The notes below the pieces were generated by a model. That model did not search any database. It was not told the DNA's origin and worked only from the letters and a program-made list of their open reading frames with translations. A program made the position numbers and the translations under genes. 64,000 nt of DNA. It comes from Pseudomonas protegens. GTDB lineage: Bacteria; Pseudomonadota; Gammaproteobacteria; Pseudomonadales; Pseudomonadaceae. Location of the stretch: the NCBI RefSeq assembly GCF_013407925.2, contig NZ_CP060201.1, positions 6,619,001 to 6,683,000 on the forward strand, given 5' to 3'. Shown in pieces: positions 16,424-25,206 of the stretch. Within the stretch, counting starts at the first letter, position 1; each line of letters begins with the position of its first letter.

Positions 16424-17374
16424 TCAACTCAAAAACTCCAACCCGCGCTCGTCGATGACCGGCACGGCTTCGAGCAAGTAACGCTTGAAACTCTCCAGCG
16501 TTGCGTTGCTATTGCTGCGCGCCGGCCAGACCAAGTAATAGCTGTCGCCCGTGCTGACGGCCTTGTTATAGGGCAATACCAGGGAGCCTTTGACCAGTTC
16601 GTCACCCACCAGCGCCAGATCGCCGATGGAGACGCCCCGACCTTGAATGGCAGCGGAAATCCCCAACTCCAGCGTGTCGAAGATCTTGCCTTTCTGCCAG
16701 GACACCGCCGACATCAAGCCCACGCGTTCCAGCCAGCGTTGCCAATCACGCCGATCCCGGGACGGGTGAATCAACTCCGCGGAAAACACCCCTTCGCCGT
16801 TCTGTTCATGTTGCGCCAACAAGCCCGGCGAGCAGACCGGGATCAGCCATTCATCGAACAGCTTGATGAACCCCAGGTCACTGCTGAAGCGACCGTTGCC
16901 CAACAACACCGCACAATCGAAGGGTTCGACATCAAAATTAACGAAGTCCACATCCATCCACTCGCTGGACAATTGCGCCTGCTCCGCACCGTCGACGGTA
17001 TTGAACTCATCCAGCACGTGCAGCAACCAGCGCATGGTCAAGGTCGATGGCGCCTTGACGCGCAAGGTGTGCTCCTTGCGGCTGGTGGTGGTGCAGGCCT
17101 GCTCGATCAGGCGAAAGCCGATCTGCAATTCCTGCGCGAGCAATCGCCCGGCCTGAGTGAGGAATATTTTCGGCCCCTTGCGGTCGAACAACGCGCAACC
17201 AAAATGCTCTTCGAGGGTTTTGACGTGCCGGCTCACGGCACTTTGAGTGATGAACAGGTTTTCGGCGGCCTGGGTAAATGAGCTGAAACGCGCGGCCAAC
17301 TCAAAGGCGCGTAACGCGTAAAGCGGCGGCAATCGACGGACCATCTGACCCAGAGCACCATGATTTCTACTCAT
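16424..17374 (-). CDS. LysR-family transcriptional regulator (GcvA-like)
   Basis: The N-terminal winged helix-turn-helix is clear: LRAFELAARFSSFTQAAENLFITQSAVSRHVKTLEEHFG (in pieces, about residues 21-59) is the classic LysR recognition helix region. An effector-binding domain fills the remaining ~210 residues, full length for the family (316 aa). The RRLPPLYALRAFE opening and the SRHVKTLE helix are typical of the GcvA subgroup. It is transcribed divergently from the hydroxylase/exporter operon with 190 bases between them, so it most likely controls that operon and itself. AGGACAGG lies just upstream of the start. The effector is unknown, plausibly an amino acid. Confidence 0.85.
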   Translation of the reverse strand: MSRNHGALGQMVRRLPPLYALRAFELAARFSSFTQAAENLFITQSAVSRHVKTLEEHFGCALFDRKGPKIFLTQAGRLLAQELQIGFRLIEQACTTTSRKEHTLRVKAPSTLTMRWLLHVLDEFNTVDGAEQAQLSSEWMDVDFVNFDVEPFDCAVLLGNGRFSSDLGFIKLFDEWLIPVCSPGLLAQHEQNGEGVFSAELIHPSRDRRDWQRWLERVGLMSAVSWQKGKIFDTLELGISAAIQGRGVSIGDLALVGDELVKGSLVLPYNKAVSTGDSYYLVWPARSNSNATLESFKRYLLEAVPVIDERGLEFLS

Positions 17375-17564
17375 CCTTACCTGTCCTTTTTTTCTGCTTT
17401 TAAATACAGTGCGTTTGCCAAATAATGAACTATATAAATAAGCGATAGAACTTATAAAACGCTCGGGCGCAACAGCAACTTAATTCCAACTATCATTGCG
17501 TACGGCATGCCCTCCCCCCCTCTGTGGCTTTCACCATTCTTAAATACACAGCAGACAACTTATC
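17375..17564. promoter_or_regulatory. Divergent promoter region between the LysR gene and the hydroxylase operon
   Basis: 190 bases separating two divergent starts, AT-rich in the middle (AATAATGAACTATATAAATA around 17421). This is the normal place for a LysR-box and two face-to-face promoters. I cannot name the exact operator. Confidence 0.5.
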
Positions 17565-18455
17565 ATGCCCGATTTCGATCACTTCCTGTCCTCCAGTATC
17601 CAGCAAACCCGACTCGATCAAACGGTGGAGTCCGATATACTGAATTTCCGCCTTTTCGGTAATAAGAAAGGCTTCCTGCATTTGAAAAACCTGCCAATCG
17701 GTACGGTGCCTCCGACCCCCAGTGATCGCGCCGGACTGAATAAAGAATGCACCATCAGCGAACAAATCATCTTGAAGGCGACGGCCATGCTCGGCGACCC
17801 TATTGGTTACATCCAGGAGTCAGACGGGGCGATCGTCAACAACTTCTTTCCACATAAAAAGCACTCTAAACTTGCCAGCTCCGACAGTTACGATTGCGAA
17901 CTAGAACTGCACACCGAAAACGCATTTCACGCGGTATCACCGGATTACCTGGTGCTGTTTTGTCTGCGCCAGGACCCGGGTGCCGAGGCGGCAACTTTTA
18001 TCAGTTCCATCGATGGCATCCGCGATATTCTGCCGCCGCAAGACTTGGCCTATTTTCATGAAGAAAAGTACAACTTCCTGTCTGACTACTGCGACACGGA
18101 AAAAAACTGCCGAATTGATATAAATAAAAAACAAACGGTTCTATACGGCGACCCTGAGTCGCCCTTTTTTCGCTTCGACCCCCAGTTCATGGTTTCCCGC
18201 AGTAAAGAGGCGCAAGAGAAACTGGAAACTCTGCGCAAAGCCGCTTGGGAAGTCGCTCATCCTGTGCGCCTCAACGCCGGTGATTTGTTGATCATCGACA
18301 ACCGCAAAACCGCCCATGCCCGAAGCGCTTTTTCCGCCAGCCTCGACGGAAGTGACCGTTGGATCCAACGCACTTTTGCGGTGGCCGGCTACCGCTACTA
18401 CGCGCAACGGCTGGGTAAAAATACACGTGTCCTGGATCTGGTAACCACCCTATGA
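17565..18455 (+). CDS. VioC/AsnO-type Fe(II)/2-oxoglutarate-dependent amino-acid hydroxylase
   Basis: The iron-binding triad fits the clavaminate-synthase-like family: H116-T-E118 in the context LELHTENAFHAVSPDYLVLFCLR, and the distal His at 251 (KTAHARSAF). Arg265 or Arg269 is positioned to bind 2-oxoglutarate. The H-T-E-x-x-F-H...PDY...L.CLR signature is that of VioC (arginine), AsnO (asparagine) and the related lysine hydroxylases, which hydroxylate free L-amino acids at an unactivated carbon. Length (296 aa) is slightly short of VioC. The stop overlaps the next gene by 4 bases (ATGA). The substrate cannot be read from sequence. A role in the lipopeptide is not needed, since tolaasin-type peptides carry no beta-hydroxylated residue of this sort. 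Confidence 0.75.
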   Translation: MPDFDHFLSSSIQQTRLDQTVESDILNFRLFGNKKGFLHLKNLPIGTVPPTPSDRAGLNKECTISEQIILKATAMLGDPIGYIQESDGAIVNNFFPHKKHSKLASSDSYDCELELHTENAFHAVSPDYLVLFCLRQDPGAEAATFISSIDGIRDILPPQDLAYFHEEKYNFLSDYCDTEKNCRIDINKKQTVLYGDPESPFFRFDPQFMVSRSKEAQEKLETLRKAAWEVAHPVRLNAGDLLIIDNRKTAHARSAFSASLDGSDRWIQRTFAVAGYRYYAQRLGKNTRVLDLVTTL

Positions 18456-19057
18456 CCATGCTGCACCTGACCTTCGCAGTCGCCGTGTTCTTCCTGATCG
18501 CTTCTCCCGGTCCGGTGGTGGCCCTGGTCATTTCCGATGCCAGGCAAGCCTGGCCCGCCGCGACGATCACCGGCGGCGTTGTGTCCGCCCAACTGTTGCT
18601 GCTGATCACCCTGACACTGATCTATACCGCGCTGGACGTCAGCCCCACGCTGTTGAACTGGGGCCAGCTGGTCGGCGGCCTGTACCTGGCCTGGCTGGGA
18701 ATCAACAGCCTGCTCGGCAGCGCCGAAGGCGTCGCAGCCGTGCAAAACAGCCAGCGTCATTTCTTCTGGAGGGCCCTGAAAGTGGGCCTGTCCAATCCCA
18801 AAGACATCCTGTTCTTCCTGGCCTTTCTGCCGGGGTTCATCGAGCCCGACGGCGACTTCATTAAACAGGGCCTGGTACTCGCACTGATCTGGGGGGTGAT
18901 CGACGTCACCATTCTGTTGGTCTACGGCGCCATCTCGCGCCAATTGCTGCCCAGCGTGATAGCGCAAAAAATCATGGCCAAAGCACCCGGCCTGTTCCTG
19001 CTGGGCATCGGCTTGTTGTCGATGCTGATGGGCACAGAACGGCTGATTCAAGGATGA
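18452..19057 (+). CDS. LysE/RhtB-family amino-acid exporter
   Basis: A 201-residue inner-membrane protein with about six hydrophobic helices. The opening (FLIASPGPVVALV) and the GLSNPKDILFFLAFLP segment in the middle are conserved LysE/RhtB family hallmarks. Members export free amino acids and derivatives. The ATG overlaps the hydroxylase stop, so production and export are coupled; the simplest reading is that it secretes the hydroxylated amino acid or protects against its build-up. Confidence 0.85.
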   Translation: MTMLHLTFAVAVFFLIASPGPVVALVISDARQAWPAATITGGVVSAQLLLLITLTLIYTALDVSPTLLNWGQLVGGLYLAWLGINSLLGSAEGVAAVQNSQRHFFWRALKVGLSNPKDILFFLAFLPGFIEPDGDFIKQGLVLALIWGVIDVTILLVYGAISRQLLPSVIAQKIMAKAPGLFLLGIGLLSMLMGTERLIQG

Positions 19058-19284
19058 ACCGTGGCCAAGACACACAGCCTAAACGCTCAAATAATATCAT
19101 ATTGCCATCATTCACAAGCATGCTAGGACACCCTTTACCAACATGCAATAAACGCACGATTTTTCCTGGTATTGCAGCCTTGCAAGGTGTTGCTCCGAAC
19201 CCAGTCCACTCCACTCCCTGAAAGCACATCAACCGCGCTCATCCAGCCACTGCGTCAACCCTTAATTCGAAACATGACGGTGAA

Positions 19285-20127
19285 ATGATGAACTCACAAA
19301 CGCTGTTCCCTCTTATCGGTAAGGTCATCGCCAGTACGGGCAGCCGCAATTTCCCCCGGTTGCTGCATGATCTGGTGCTGGCCAAGTTGCCCGTGGATGC
19401 TACGCACATTACGCAAATACCCGCCAAAAGTGCGGGACTGCCACGTGCGCAATGCAACACCATCGGCGCGCAGATCCTCAGTACGGAATGCATGAACGGG
19501 CTGATTGGATCCGAACCGGAAAAAAACCTCGCACTGTCAAACGATTCGCGACTGATCGATGCCCCGCTCGGTACTTCCAAGGCAAACTTTTCATTCACCG
19601 TTAACGGGAATCTAAAGAACGATTTGGCGTCCATCACCTTCAGTTCCCAATTGCACCTCCAGTCAAGAAAGAACGAATACTTTTATATACTTTCGTTCTA
19701 TCGCACGCAGGTGCAGAACTTCTCAACGCAAGAGCAAATAATCCTCAAGGATTTCTCCTCGTTGCTGCTGCCGCTGGTTGAGAAGCATATTAACGCTATA
19801 AACCCTCAAACGTTGCCGGACAACAATCCAGGCGTCATCGATGCTGTCCCTGAAAACGGGGACACCAACTCCTTGCGCCAGCGTTTCGAGGAGCGTCTGC
19901 AGCAGTCGGGCCTGCACCTGTCCAACCGTGAAAAGGAAATCTGCACCGGCCTCCTGGCCGGGCGAACCGCACCTGAACTGGCTGCAGCACTGGCACTGAA
20001 AGTTAATACGGTGGAGAGTTACTTGAAACGTGCCGTCATTAAGATGGGTATCAGTGGCCGCCACTCTCTTGTTCGCTGGATGCATGGCAACCCGGCGACA
20101 TCGATTACTTCTGACTTGCAACAGTAA
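19285..20127 (+). CDS. LuxR-type regulator, likely lipopeptide cluster regulator
   Basis: The C-terminus carries a LuxR helix-turn-helix: LSNREKEICTGLLAGRTAPELA (in parts) followed by VNTVESYLKRAVIKMGISGRHSLVRWM. The N-terminal ~200 residues show no recognisable autoinducer-binding or receiver domain. LuxR-HTH proteins without an autoinducer domain flank nearly all Pseudomonas cyclic lipopeptide clusters and activate the synthetase genes; its place beside dat and the exporter fits this. Starts at 19285 or 19288 (ATGATG) are equivalent. The family's usual length is about 250-280 aa (here 280). Confidence 0.8.
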   Translation: MMNSQTLFPLIGKVIASTGSRNFPRLLHDLVLAKLPVDATHITQIPAKSAGLPRAQCNTIGAQILSTECMNGLIGSEPEKNLALSNDSRLIDAPLGTSKANFSFTVNGNLKNDLASITFSSQLHLQSRKNEYFYILSFYRTQVQNFSTQEQIILKDFSSLLLPLVEKHINAINPQTLPDNNPGVIDAVPENGDTNSLRQRFEERLQQSGLHLSNREKEICTGLLAGRTAPELAAALALKVNTVESYLKRAVIKMGISGRHSLVRWMHGNPATSITSDLQQ

Positions 20128-20526
20128 TGTCATATTTGCCGTCGGCAAAACCACGAAATTACTTTTTCATCCCACGGGCGGCGGCACTCTAAAGTCATCT
20201 TTTGATGAGCCGCGCTGCCGCCCCACTACTGGCATTAACTTGCCGTTCTAAAGCCCCTGTAAAATGACAGAGATATCGGGGACATCCGGTGCCTGCCTTA
20301 ATAGCGACAGCGGCCACCTTCCTTCAAACTAAGCGTGTTCTTAAGTTACTCGGGTAGCGTTTGTCTCAGCGACTATTAGGCTCAACTTACTTTTAACTTT
20401 CGACTGTAATTCAGCCTTTCCCGCGCCCCGCTGTTTACTGTCTGAAAATAGTCGCTGTCATGGATTAAACACCGTTTCTTGTTTCATCAACTTTCCAGCG
20501 CTGCGTGTGCCGCAGCCGATGAGTGC
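20128..20526. other. Intergenic region upstream of the diaminobutyrate aminotransferase gene
   Basis: Some 400 bases with no credible gene. A GC-rich inverted repeat (GGGCGGC at 20176 area with GCCGCCC near 20222) could terminate the LuxR transcript. The AT-rich part 20330-20430 probably holds the promoter of the aminotransferase gene. Confidence 0.4.
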
Positions 20527-21873
20527 ATGACTATGGAAGAGCTAAGTTATCTGAAGAAAGTCGAATCCAACGCACGCACCTATGCCGCCAATTTCCAGCG
20601 CCTGTTCGTCAGCGGAAATGGAGTGTGGCTCAGGGATGCGCAAGGCAAGGAATACCTCGACTGCCTGGCTAACGCCGGTACCCTGGCGCTGGGCCATAAC
20701 CCGCCGGAAGTCAAAGACGCGGTGCTGGAGTTCCTGGACTCCGATCAGTTGCAGCAAGCACTGGACCTCGCCACCCCGGCCAAGCATGCCTTCGTGCAGG
20801 AGCTGTTTTCACAACTACCGGCAGGCATGCGCGACACCAGCAAGATCCTGTTCTGCGGCCCCAGCGGCTCGGATGCGGTGGAAGCGGCGATCAAGCTGGC
20901 GCGCCACTACACCAAACGCGCGGCATTGATGGCGTTTCACGGTGGCTATCACGGCATGACCGCCGGCGCCCTCTCGGCCATGGGCAATCTCAACCCCAAG
21001 GGCATCCCCAGCGTTACTGCACAAAACACCCATTTCCTGCCATTTCCGTACCGCTTCCGCTGCCCGTTCGGTACCGACGGCGAGCAAACCGATCAACTGT
21101 CGCTCGAGTACATCCGCACCGTGCTGTCGGACCCTGAAGGTGGCGTCACCCGCCCGGCCGCCGTGCTCGTCGAAGTGGTGCAAGGCGAAGGCGGTTGCAT
21201 TCCCGCTTCGAACGCCTGGCTGCGCGGGCTGCGCGAGATCACCCGCGAGCTGGATATCGTGCTGATCATCGACGAAGTACAGACCGGCCTGGGCCGCACC
21301 GGCAGCACCTTTGCCATCGAGCACGCGGGGATCGTCCCCGATATTCTGGTGCTGTCCAAGGCCATCGGTGGCGGCTATCCGCTGTCGGTCATTGTCTACG
21401 CCGAACACCTCGACACCTGGGGCCCGGGCATGCACGCCGGCACCTTCCGTGGCAATCAGATCGCGATGGTCGCCGGGCGCGCAACCATGCGCCACATTCG
21501 CCAGGCGGGCCTGGTGGAACACGCTGCCGCACGCGGAGCGCAACTGCTCGCCGGCCTGCAAGACATTGCCCAGCGGCATGAGGCGATTGCCGACGTGCGT
21601 GGCCGTGGCCTGATGATCGGCGTCGAGGTCACCAAGCCGCGTACAGAGAGCCGTGCCGGCCTGGGCGATGGCACATTGGCCAAGGCGATCAAGCACAACT
21701 GCTTCGACAACGGCCTCATCATCGAAACCGGTGGGCGCCACGGATCGGTATTGCGCTTCCTGCCCGCCCTGACCATTAGCGAAGCCCAGGTTGGCAGCGT
21801 ACTTGATCGTTTCGAAGACGCCATCAGCAGCGCCGCCGCGCACCGTTTGCAGGTGGTCGACCAAAGCGCTTAA
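20527..21873 (+). CDS. dat: L-2,4-diaminobutyrate aminotransferase (class III, PLP)
   Basis: A class III PLP-dependent aminotransferase of 448 aa. Visible landmarks: the cofactor-phosphate loop GPSGSDAVEAAIKLAR, HGGYHGMT, the Asp pair region IIDEVQTGLGRTG and the Schiff-base lysine K278 in VLSKAIGGGYP. The family makes L-2,4-diaminobutyrate from aspartate semialdehyde with glutamate as amino donor. The last-but-one module of the neighbouring NRPS is predicted to load exactly this amino acid, so the gene supplies a dedicated building block. ATG 20527 (or 20533) is a better start than TTG 20479. It converges on macB across a shared terminator. EctB- or DoeD-like substrates are possible alternatives but are not suggested by context. 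Confidence 0.85.
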   Translation: MTMEELSYLKKVESNARTYAANFQRLFVSGNGVWLRDAQGKEYLDCLANAGTLALGHNPPEVKDAVLEFLDSDQLQQALDLATPAKHAFVQELFSQLPAGMRDTSKILFCGPSGSDAVEAAIKLARHYTKRAALMAFHGGYHGMTAGALSAMGNLNPKGIPSVTAQNTHFLPFPYRFRCPFGTDGEQTDQLSLEYIRTVLSDPEGGVTRPAAVLVEVVQGEGGCIPASNAWLRGLREITRELDIVLIIDEVQTGLGRTGSTFAIEHAGIVPDILVLSKAIGGGYPLSVIVYAEHLDTWGPGMHAGTFRGNQIAMVAGRATMRHIRQAGLVEHAAARGAQLLAGLQDIAQRHEAIADVRGRGLMIGVEVTKPRTESRAGLGDGTLAKAIKHNCFDNGLIIETGGRHGSVLRFLPALTISEAQVGSVLDRFEDAISSAAAHRLQVVDQSA

Positions 21874-21925
21874 AAACAGCAGCAGCGCAGAGCTGCTGTT
21901 GTTCCATAGCAAACCCGATGCAATG

Positions 21926-21962
21926 AAAAGCCCGCCAACCGACACCGGTTGGCGGGCTTTTT
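21926..21962. terminator. Strong bidirectional terminator between dat and macB
   Basis: AAAAGCCCGCCAACCG (21926-21941), loop ACAC, CGGTTGGCGGGCTTTT (21946-21961): a perfect 16-bp stem with A and T runs on opposite sides, so it ends transcripts arriving from either direction. A smaller stem (AACAGCAGC/GCTGCTGTT, about 21876-21901) precedes it after the dat stop. Confidence 0.9.
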
Positions 21963-21972
21963 GGTATGCGCT

Positions 21973-23931
21973 TCAGTCCCGAGCAAGCGCCTCGATCGGA
22001 TCCAGCCGCGCGGCATTACGCGCAGGTACAAACCCGAAGATGATGCCGATCAGGCTGGAGCAGACAAATGCGGTGATGATCGATTCCAGCGAAAACACCA
22101 TCTGCCATTCCTTGATCACCAGGGAGAACAAGAACCCGATACCAAACGACAAGGAAATCCCGATCACCCCGCCAATCAGACAAACCATCACCGCCTCCAC
22201 CAGAAACTGTTGGCGAATGTCCGACTGCCGCGCCCCGACCGCCATGCGAATACCGATTTCGCGTGTACGCTCGGTTACCGACACCAGCATGATGTTCATC
22301 ACCCCGATACCCCCCACCACCAGTGAGATCAGCGCAATCAACGACAGCAGCAATGCCAGCGACTGGCTGGTTTTCTGCACGGTTTGCATGATGCTATCGA
22401 GGTTGTAGGTGAAAAAATCCTTGGTCCCGTGGCGCTGTTGCAGCAGCTTGACCACGTTATCCTCCACCACCTTGCTCGGTTGGCCATCCTTGATCCGCAC
22501 CGTGATGCTGTCCAGGTGGCGTTGACCCAACAGGCGCCCGGCGGCGGTTTCGTAAGGCACCCAGACGTTCAGTGCCTTGCTGGTGTTGAAGATATTTTTA
22601 TTGTCCGCCGCCACCCCAATCACCGTGCACGGCAGGTTGCCCACCAAAATGATCTGGCCCAGCGCCTCGACGTTCGGGCCGAACAGGCGATTACGGGTGT
22701 TGTGGTCAATCACCACCACTTGGGCCTGGCGGGTGTCGTCGTCCTGGCTGAAGGTGATGCCTTCGGCGATCTTGATCCCGCGGACCTGGAACGAGCTGGC
22801 ACTCACGCCATTCACCGTGGCGTCGACATCGATGTTGCCAAAGCGCAACAGCAGGTTGCGCCCGGCGTTGGGCGTGGCGCTGTCGATGTAATGCAACTCG
22901 CTGAGGGCGGTCACGTCGGACAACACCAGGGTTTCAATCGCCGACGCATGGCTGTCGCCAAAGTCGGTGCCCGGGTAGATGTCGATGGTGTTGCTGCCGA
23001 TCGCCTGAATATCGTTCAAGACATAGCGCTTGGCGCCCTCGCCGATGGCCACGATCGACACCACCGAGGTGATGCCGATCACGATGCCGAGCATGGTCAA
23101 CAAGGTTCGCATGCGGTGGGAAATCAACGCGACCCAGGCCATCACGAAGGCTTCCTTGAACAACCCCAGGCTCGCCACCAGACGCCGCCCCGGCGTGGCC
23201 CGGCCCTGGCTGGGAACCGGGGCCTCGACCTCCGGTGCGGCGCGTTGGTTGAGGCGGTCACTGAGCACTTCACCGTCGCGCATCTCGATGATGCGCTCGG
23301 CGTGGGCCGCCACCTTGGGGTCGTGGGTCACGATAATCACGGTATGCCCCGCCGCATGCAGCTCCAGCAGGATGTTCATCACTTCCTTGCCGCTGGCAGT
23401 ATCGAGGGCGCCGGTCGGCTCATCCGCGAGGATCACTTCACCGCCGTTCATCAACGCCCGGGCGATACTCACCCGCTGCTGCTGGCCACCGGACAACTGG
23501 CTCGGCCGGTTGACCAAGTGATTGGCCAGGCCCAGCCGGGCCAGCAGTTCCTTGGCGCGGCTATGGCGCTGGCCTTCCGACACACCGGCATAAATCGCCG
23601 GCATCTCGACGTTATGCATGGCGCTCAAATGCGGCAGCAAATGATAACGCTGGAAGATAAAACCAAAATGGTCGCGGCGCAGCTCCGCCAGCTCCTGGTC
23701 CCCCAGGTCGCGGGTTTCGCGACCGCTGATGGTGTAGCTGCCGTCGGTGGCGTAGTCCAGGCAACCGAGAATGTTCATCAGGGTCGACTTGCCTGAGCCC
23801 GACGCTCCGGTGATCGCCACCATTTCCCCGGTGTTGATGGTGAGGCTGACATTCTTGAGTGCCATGAACGCTTTTTCACCGGCCATGAAGCTGCGGCTGA
23901 TGCCTTTGAGTTCCAACAATGCTTGGGTCAT
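21973..23931 (-). CDS. macB: MacB-like ABC transporter (ATPase-permease) for lipopeptide export
   Basis: A fused protein of 652 aa. The N-terminal nucleotide-binding domain has Walker A GASGSGKST, signature SGGQQQRVSIARAL and Walker B VILADEPTGALD. The C-terminal part is a MacB/FtsX-type permease with one membrane helix after the ATPase, a large periplasmic domain and three C-terminal helices (last: VCSSLIGIIFGFVPARNAARLDP region). MacB works with a periplasmic MacA adaptor and an outer-membrane TolC/NodT channel as a mechanotransmission pump. Here it starts 2 bases after the macA stop, with GGGAG as ribosome-binding site, and lies just downstream of the terminal synthetase, the standard arrangement in Pseudomonas lipopeptide clusters. 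No outer-membrane partner is visible. Confidence 0.9.
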   Translation of the reverse strand: MTQALLELKGISRSFMAGEKAFMALKNVSLTINTGEMVAITGASGSGKSTLMNILGCLDYATDGSYTISGRETRDLGDQELAELRRDHFGFIFQRYHLLPHLSAMHNVEMPAIYAGVSEGQRHSRAKELLARLGLANHLVNRPSQLSGGQQQRVSIARALMNGGEVILADEPTGALDTASGKEVMNILLELHAAGHTVIIVTHDPKVAAHAERIIEMRDGEVLSDRLNQRAAPEVEAPVPSQGRATPGRRLVASLGLFKEAFVMAWVALISHRMRTLLTMLGIVIGITSVVSIVAIGEGAKRYVLNDIQAIGSNTIDIYPGTDFGDSHASAIETLVLSDVTALSELHYIDSATPNAGRNLLLRFGNIDVDATVNGVSASSFQVRGIKIAEGITFSQDDDTRQAQVVVIDHNTRNRLFGPNVEALGQIILVGNLPCTVIGVAADNKNIFNTSKALNVWVPYETAAGRLLGQRHLDSITVRIKDGQPSKVVEDNVVKLLQQRHGTKDFFTYNLDSIMQTVQKTSQSLALLLSLIALISLVVGGIGVMNIMLVSVTERTREIGIRMAVGARQSDIRQQFLVEAVMVCLIGGVIGISLSFGIGFLFSLVIKEWQMVFSLESIITAFVCSSLIGIIFGFVPARNAARLDPIEALARD

Positions 23932-23933
23932 TG

Positions 23934-25085
23934 TCAGCTCCCCGCCACGGCCGGCGTCGGTTCACCAATGACGACCTGGTCGCCCTCCACCAGGCCATCC
24001 TTGATCTGGGCCTTGACGTTGTTGTTGATCCCCACCTGCACGTTGCGCTCCTGAGCGTGGCCGGTCTCGTCCACCACCCGCACTACGTACGAACCGTCGT
24101 CATTGCGCTTGCCCAGCGCCGCAACCGGCATCATCAGTACATCCTTGGCGGTGTCGCGCACGATGCGCACCTGGGCGGTCATCGAGATGCGCAGGCGATG
24201 ATCAGGGTTTGGCACATCAAACAGGGCGTTGTAGAACACCGCGGTGTTCTGTTTGGCGGTGCCGGCGGCCTGGGTGTCCAGGTAGTTCTGCGGTGCAGGT
24301 TCAGTGCCGCGCAGTTTGCCGTAATAGCGTTTATTGGACTCGCCAAGGATGGTGAAGTACACCTCCTGGCCTGGCCGGATGTGAATCACATCGGCTTCCG
24401 AGACCTGGGCCTTGATGGTCATGGTGTCCAGGTCCGCCAATTTCAGCAGCACCGGCGCCAGTTGCTCGGCGATCACGGTCTGGCCTTCCTGGGTGACGAT
24501 GCCCACCACGTCACCGTCCATCGGCGCGACGATACGCGTATAGCCGAGGTTGACTTTGGCGGTGTCGATCTGGATTCGCGCGTTTTTCAATTGCGCATCC
24601 AGGGCCACCAGGTTGGCGCTCTGCACCAGGTAATTGGATTCGGCAGTCTCGAAATCCTGGCGGGAGATGGCCGCGTCCGATTGCAGTTGGGTGTAACGCT
24701 CCCACACCGATTTGGTCTGGGCCACTTGTGCCGCCGTGGCTTTGCGTTGTGCTTCGAGGTTTTCCTCGTTGACCTGCGCCTGGCGCAGGGCGTTCTGCAG
24801 CACCAGCGGATCGATTTCCGCCAGCCACTGGCCCTTCTTGACCTTGTCGCCGAGCTTGACCTTCAGCGATTTCAATTGACCGGAGACCTGGGCGCCGACG
24901 TCGACCTGTTTGACCCCCTGCAAGATCCCGGTGGCAAGCACCGCGTTCTCGATCTCGCCGCGCTCGACCCTGGCGGTCAAGTACTGGGGCGGCTCAGCCG
25001 GTGACTGCACCGAATAGACAATCAGGCCGGCAACAACGGCCAGGCCCACGCCCCAGACAACCTTGCGAAACTTCGACTTTTCCAT
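23934..25085 (-). CDS. macA: MacA-like periplasmic adaptor (membrane fusion protein)
   Basis: A short cytoplasmic N-terminus, one membrane anchor (VVWGVGLAVVAGLIVYSV, about residues 9-26), then the barrel/lipoyl/alpha-hairpin order of an RND/ABC adaptor: a biotinyl-lipoyl-like half with VDVGAQVSGQLKSLKVKLGD, a coiled-coil hairpin (about 95-175), the second lipoyl half (VAPMDGDVVGIVTQEGQTV) and a beta-barrel with a membrane-proximal domain. Length 383 aa is normal. It follows the terminal NRPS by about 120 bases and precedes macB with a 2-base gap, so it is co-transcribed with macB and possibly with the synthetase. Role: linking MacB to an outer-membrane channel to expel the lipopeptide. Confidence 0.9.
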   Translation of the reverse strand: MEKSKFRKVVWGVGLAVVAGLIVYSVQSPAEPPQYLTARVERGEIENAVLATGILQGVKQVDVGAQVSGQLKSLKVKLGDKVKKGQWLAEIDPLVLQNALRQAQVNEENLEAQRKATAAQVAQTKSVWERYTQLQSDAAISRQDFETAESNYLVQSANLVALDAQLKNARIQIDTAKVNLGYTRIVAPMDGDVVGIVTQEGQTVIAEQLAPVLLKLADLDTMTIKAQVSEADVIHIRPGQEVYFTILGESNKRYYGKLRGTEPAPQNYLDTQAAGTAKQNTAVFYNALFDVPNPDHRLRISMTAQVRIVRDTAKDVLMMPVAALGKRNDDGSYVVRVVDETGHAQERNVQVGINNNVKAQIKDGLVEGDQVVIGEPTPAVAGS

Positions 25086-25114
25086 AGATGACCACTAATA
25101 CGTTGAAAGGTAGA

Positions 25115-25131
25115 CCCGGCCGCTGGCCGGG
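25115..25131 (-). terminator. Hairpin between the terminal NRPS and macA
   Basis: CCCGGCC (25115-25121), GCT, GGCCGGG (25125-25131) in the 121-base gap. On the minus strand it is followed by TCTACCTTTC, a poor T-tract, so it is better seen as an attenuator or an RNA-stabilising stem than a full stop. Confidence 0.4.
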
Positions 25132-25206
25132 CTTGCGCTAAGTTGCTCGAATCTTCGCTTCAGGTAGGGGCGCAAGCGCCCGTGCCGGCTCCCCCTGTAT
25201 CACGCG

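Noticed and set aside
17565..18455. Hydroxylase as a tailoring enzyme of the lipopeptide
   Set aside because: The predicted peptide needs no side-chain hydroxylation, and the enzyme is co-transcribed with a free amino-acid exporter and paired with a LysR regulator, not with the synthetases.
20815..21945. 376-residue minus-strand ORF opposite dat
   Set aside because: Antisense shadow of an unmistakable aminotransferase; no ribosome-binding site and it crosses the terminator.
22384..25004. Long plus-strand ORFs opposite macB and macA
   Set aside because: They mirror clear transporter genes on the other strand and have His/Arg/Gln-rich translations without recognisable domains.
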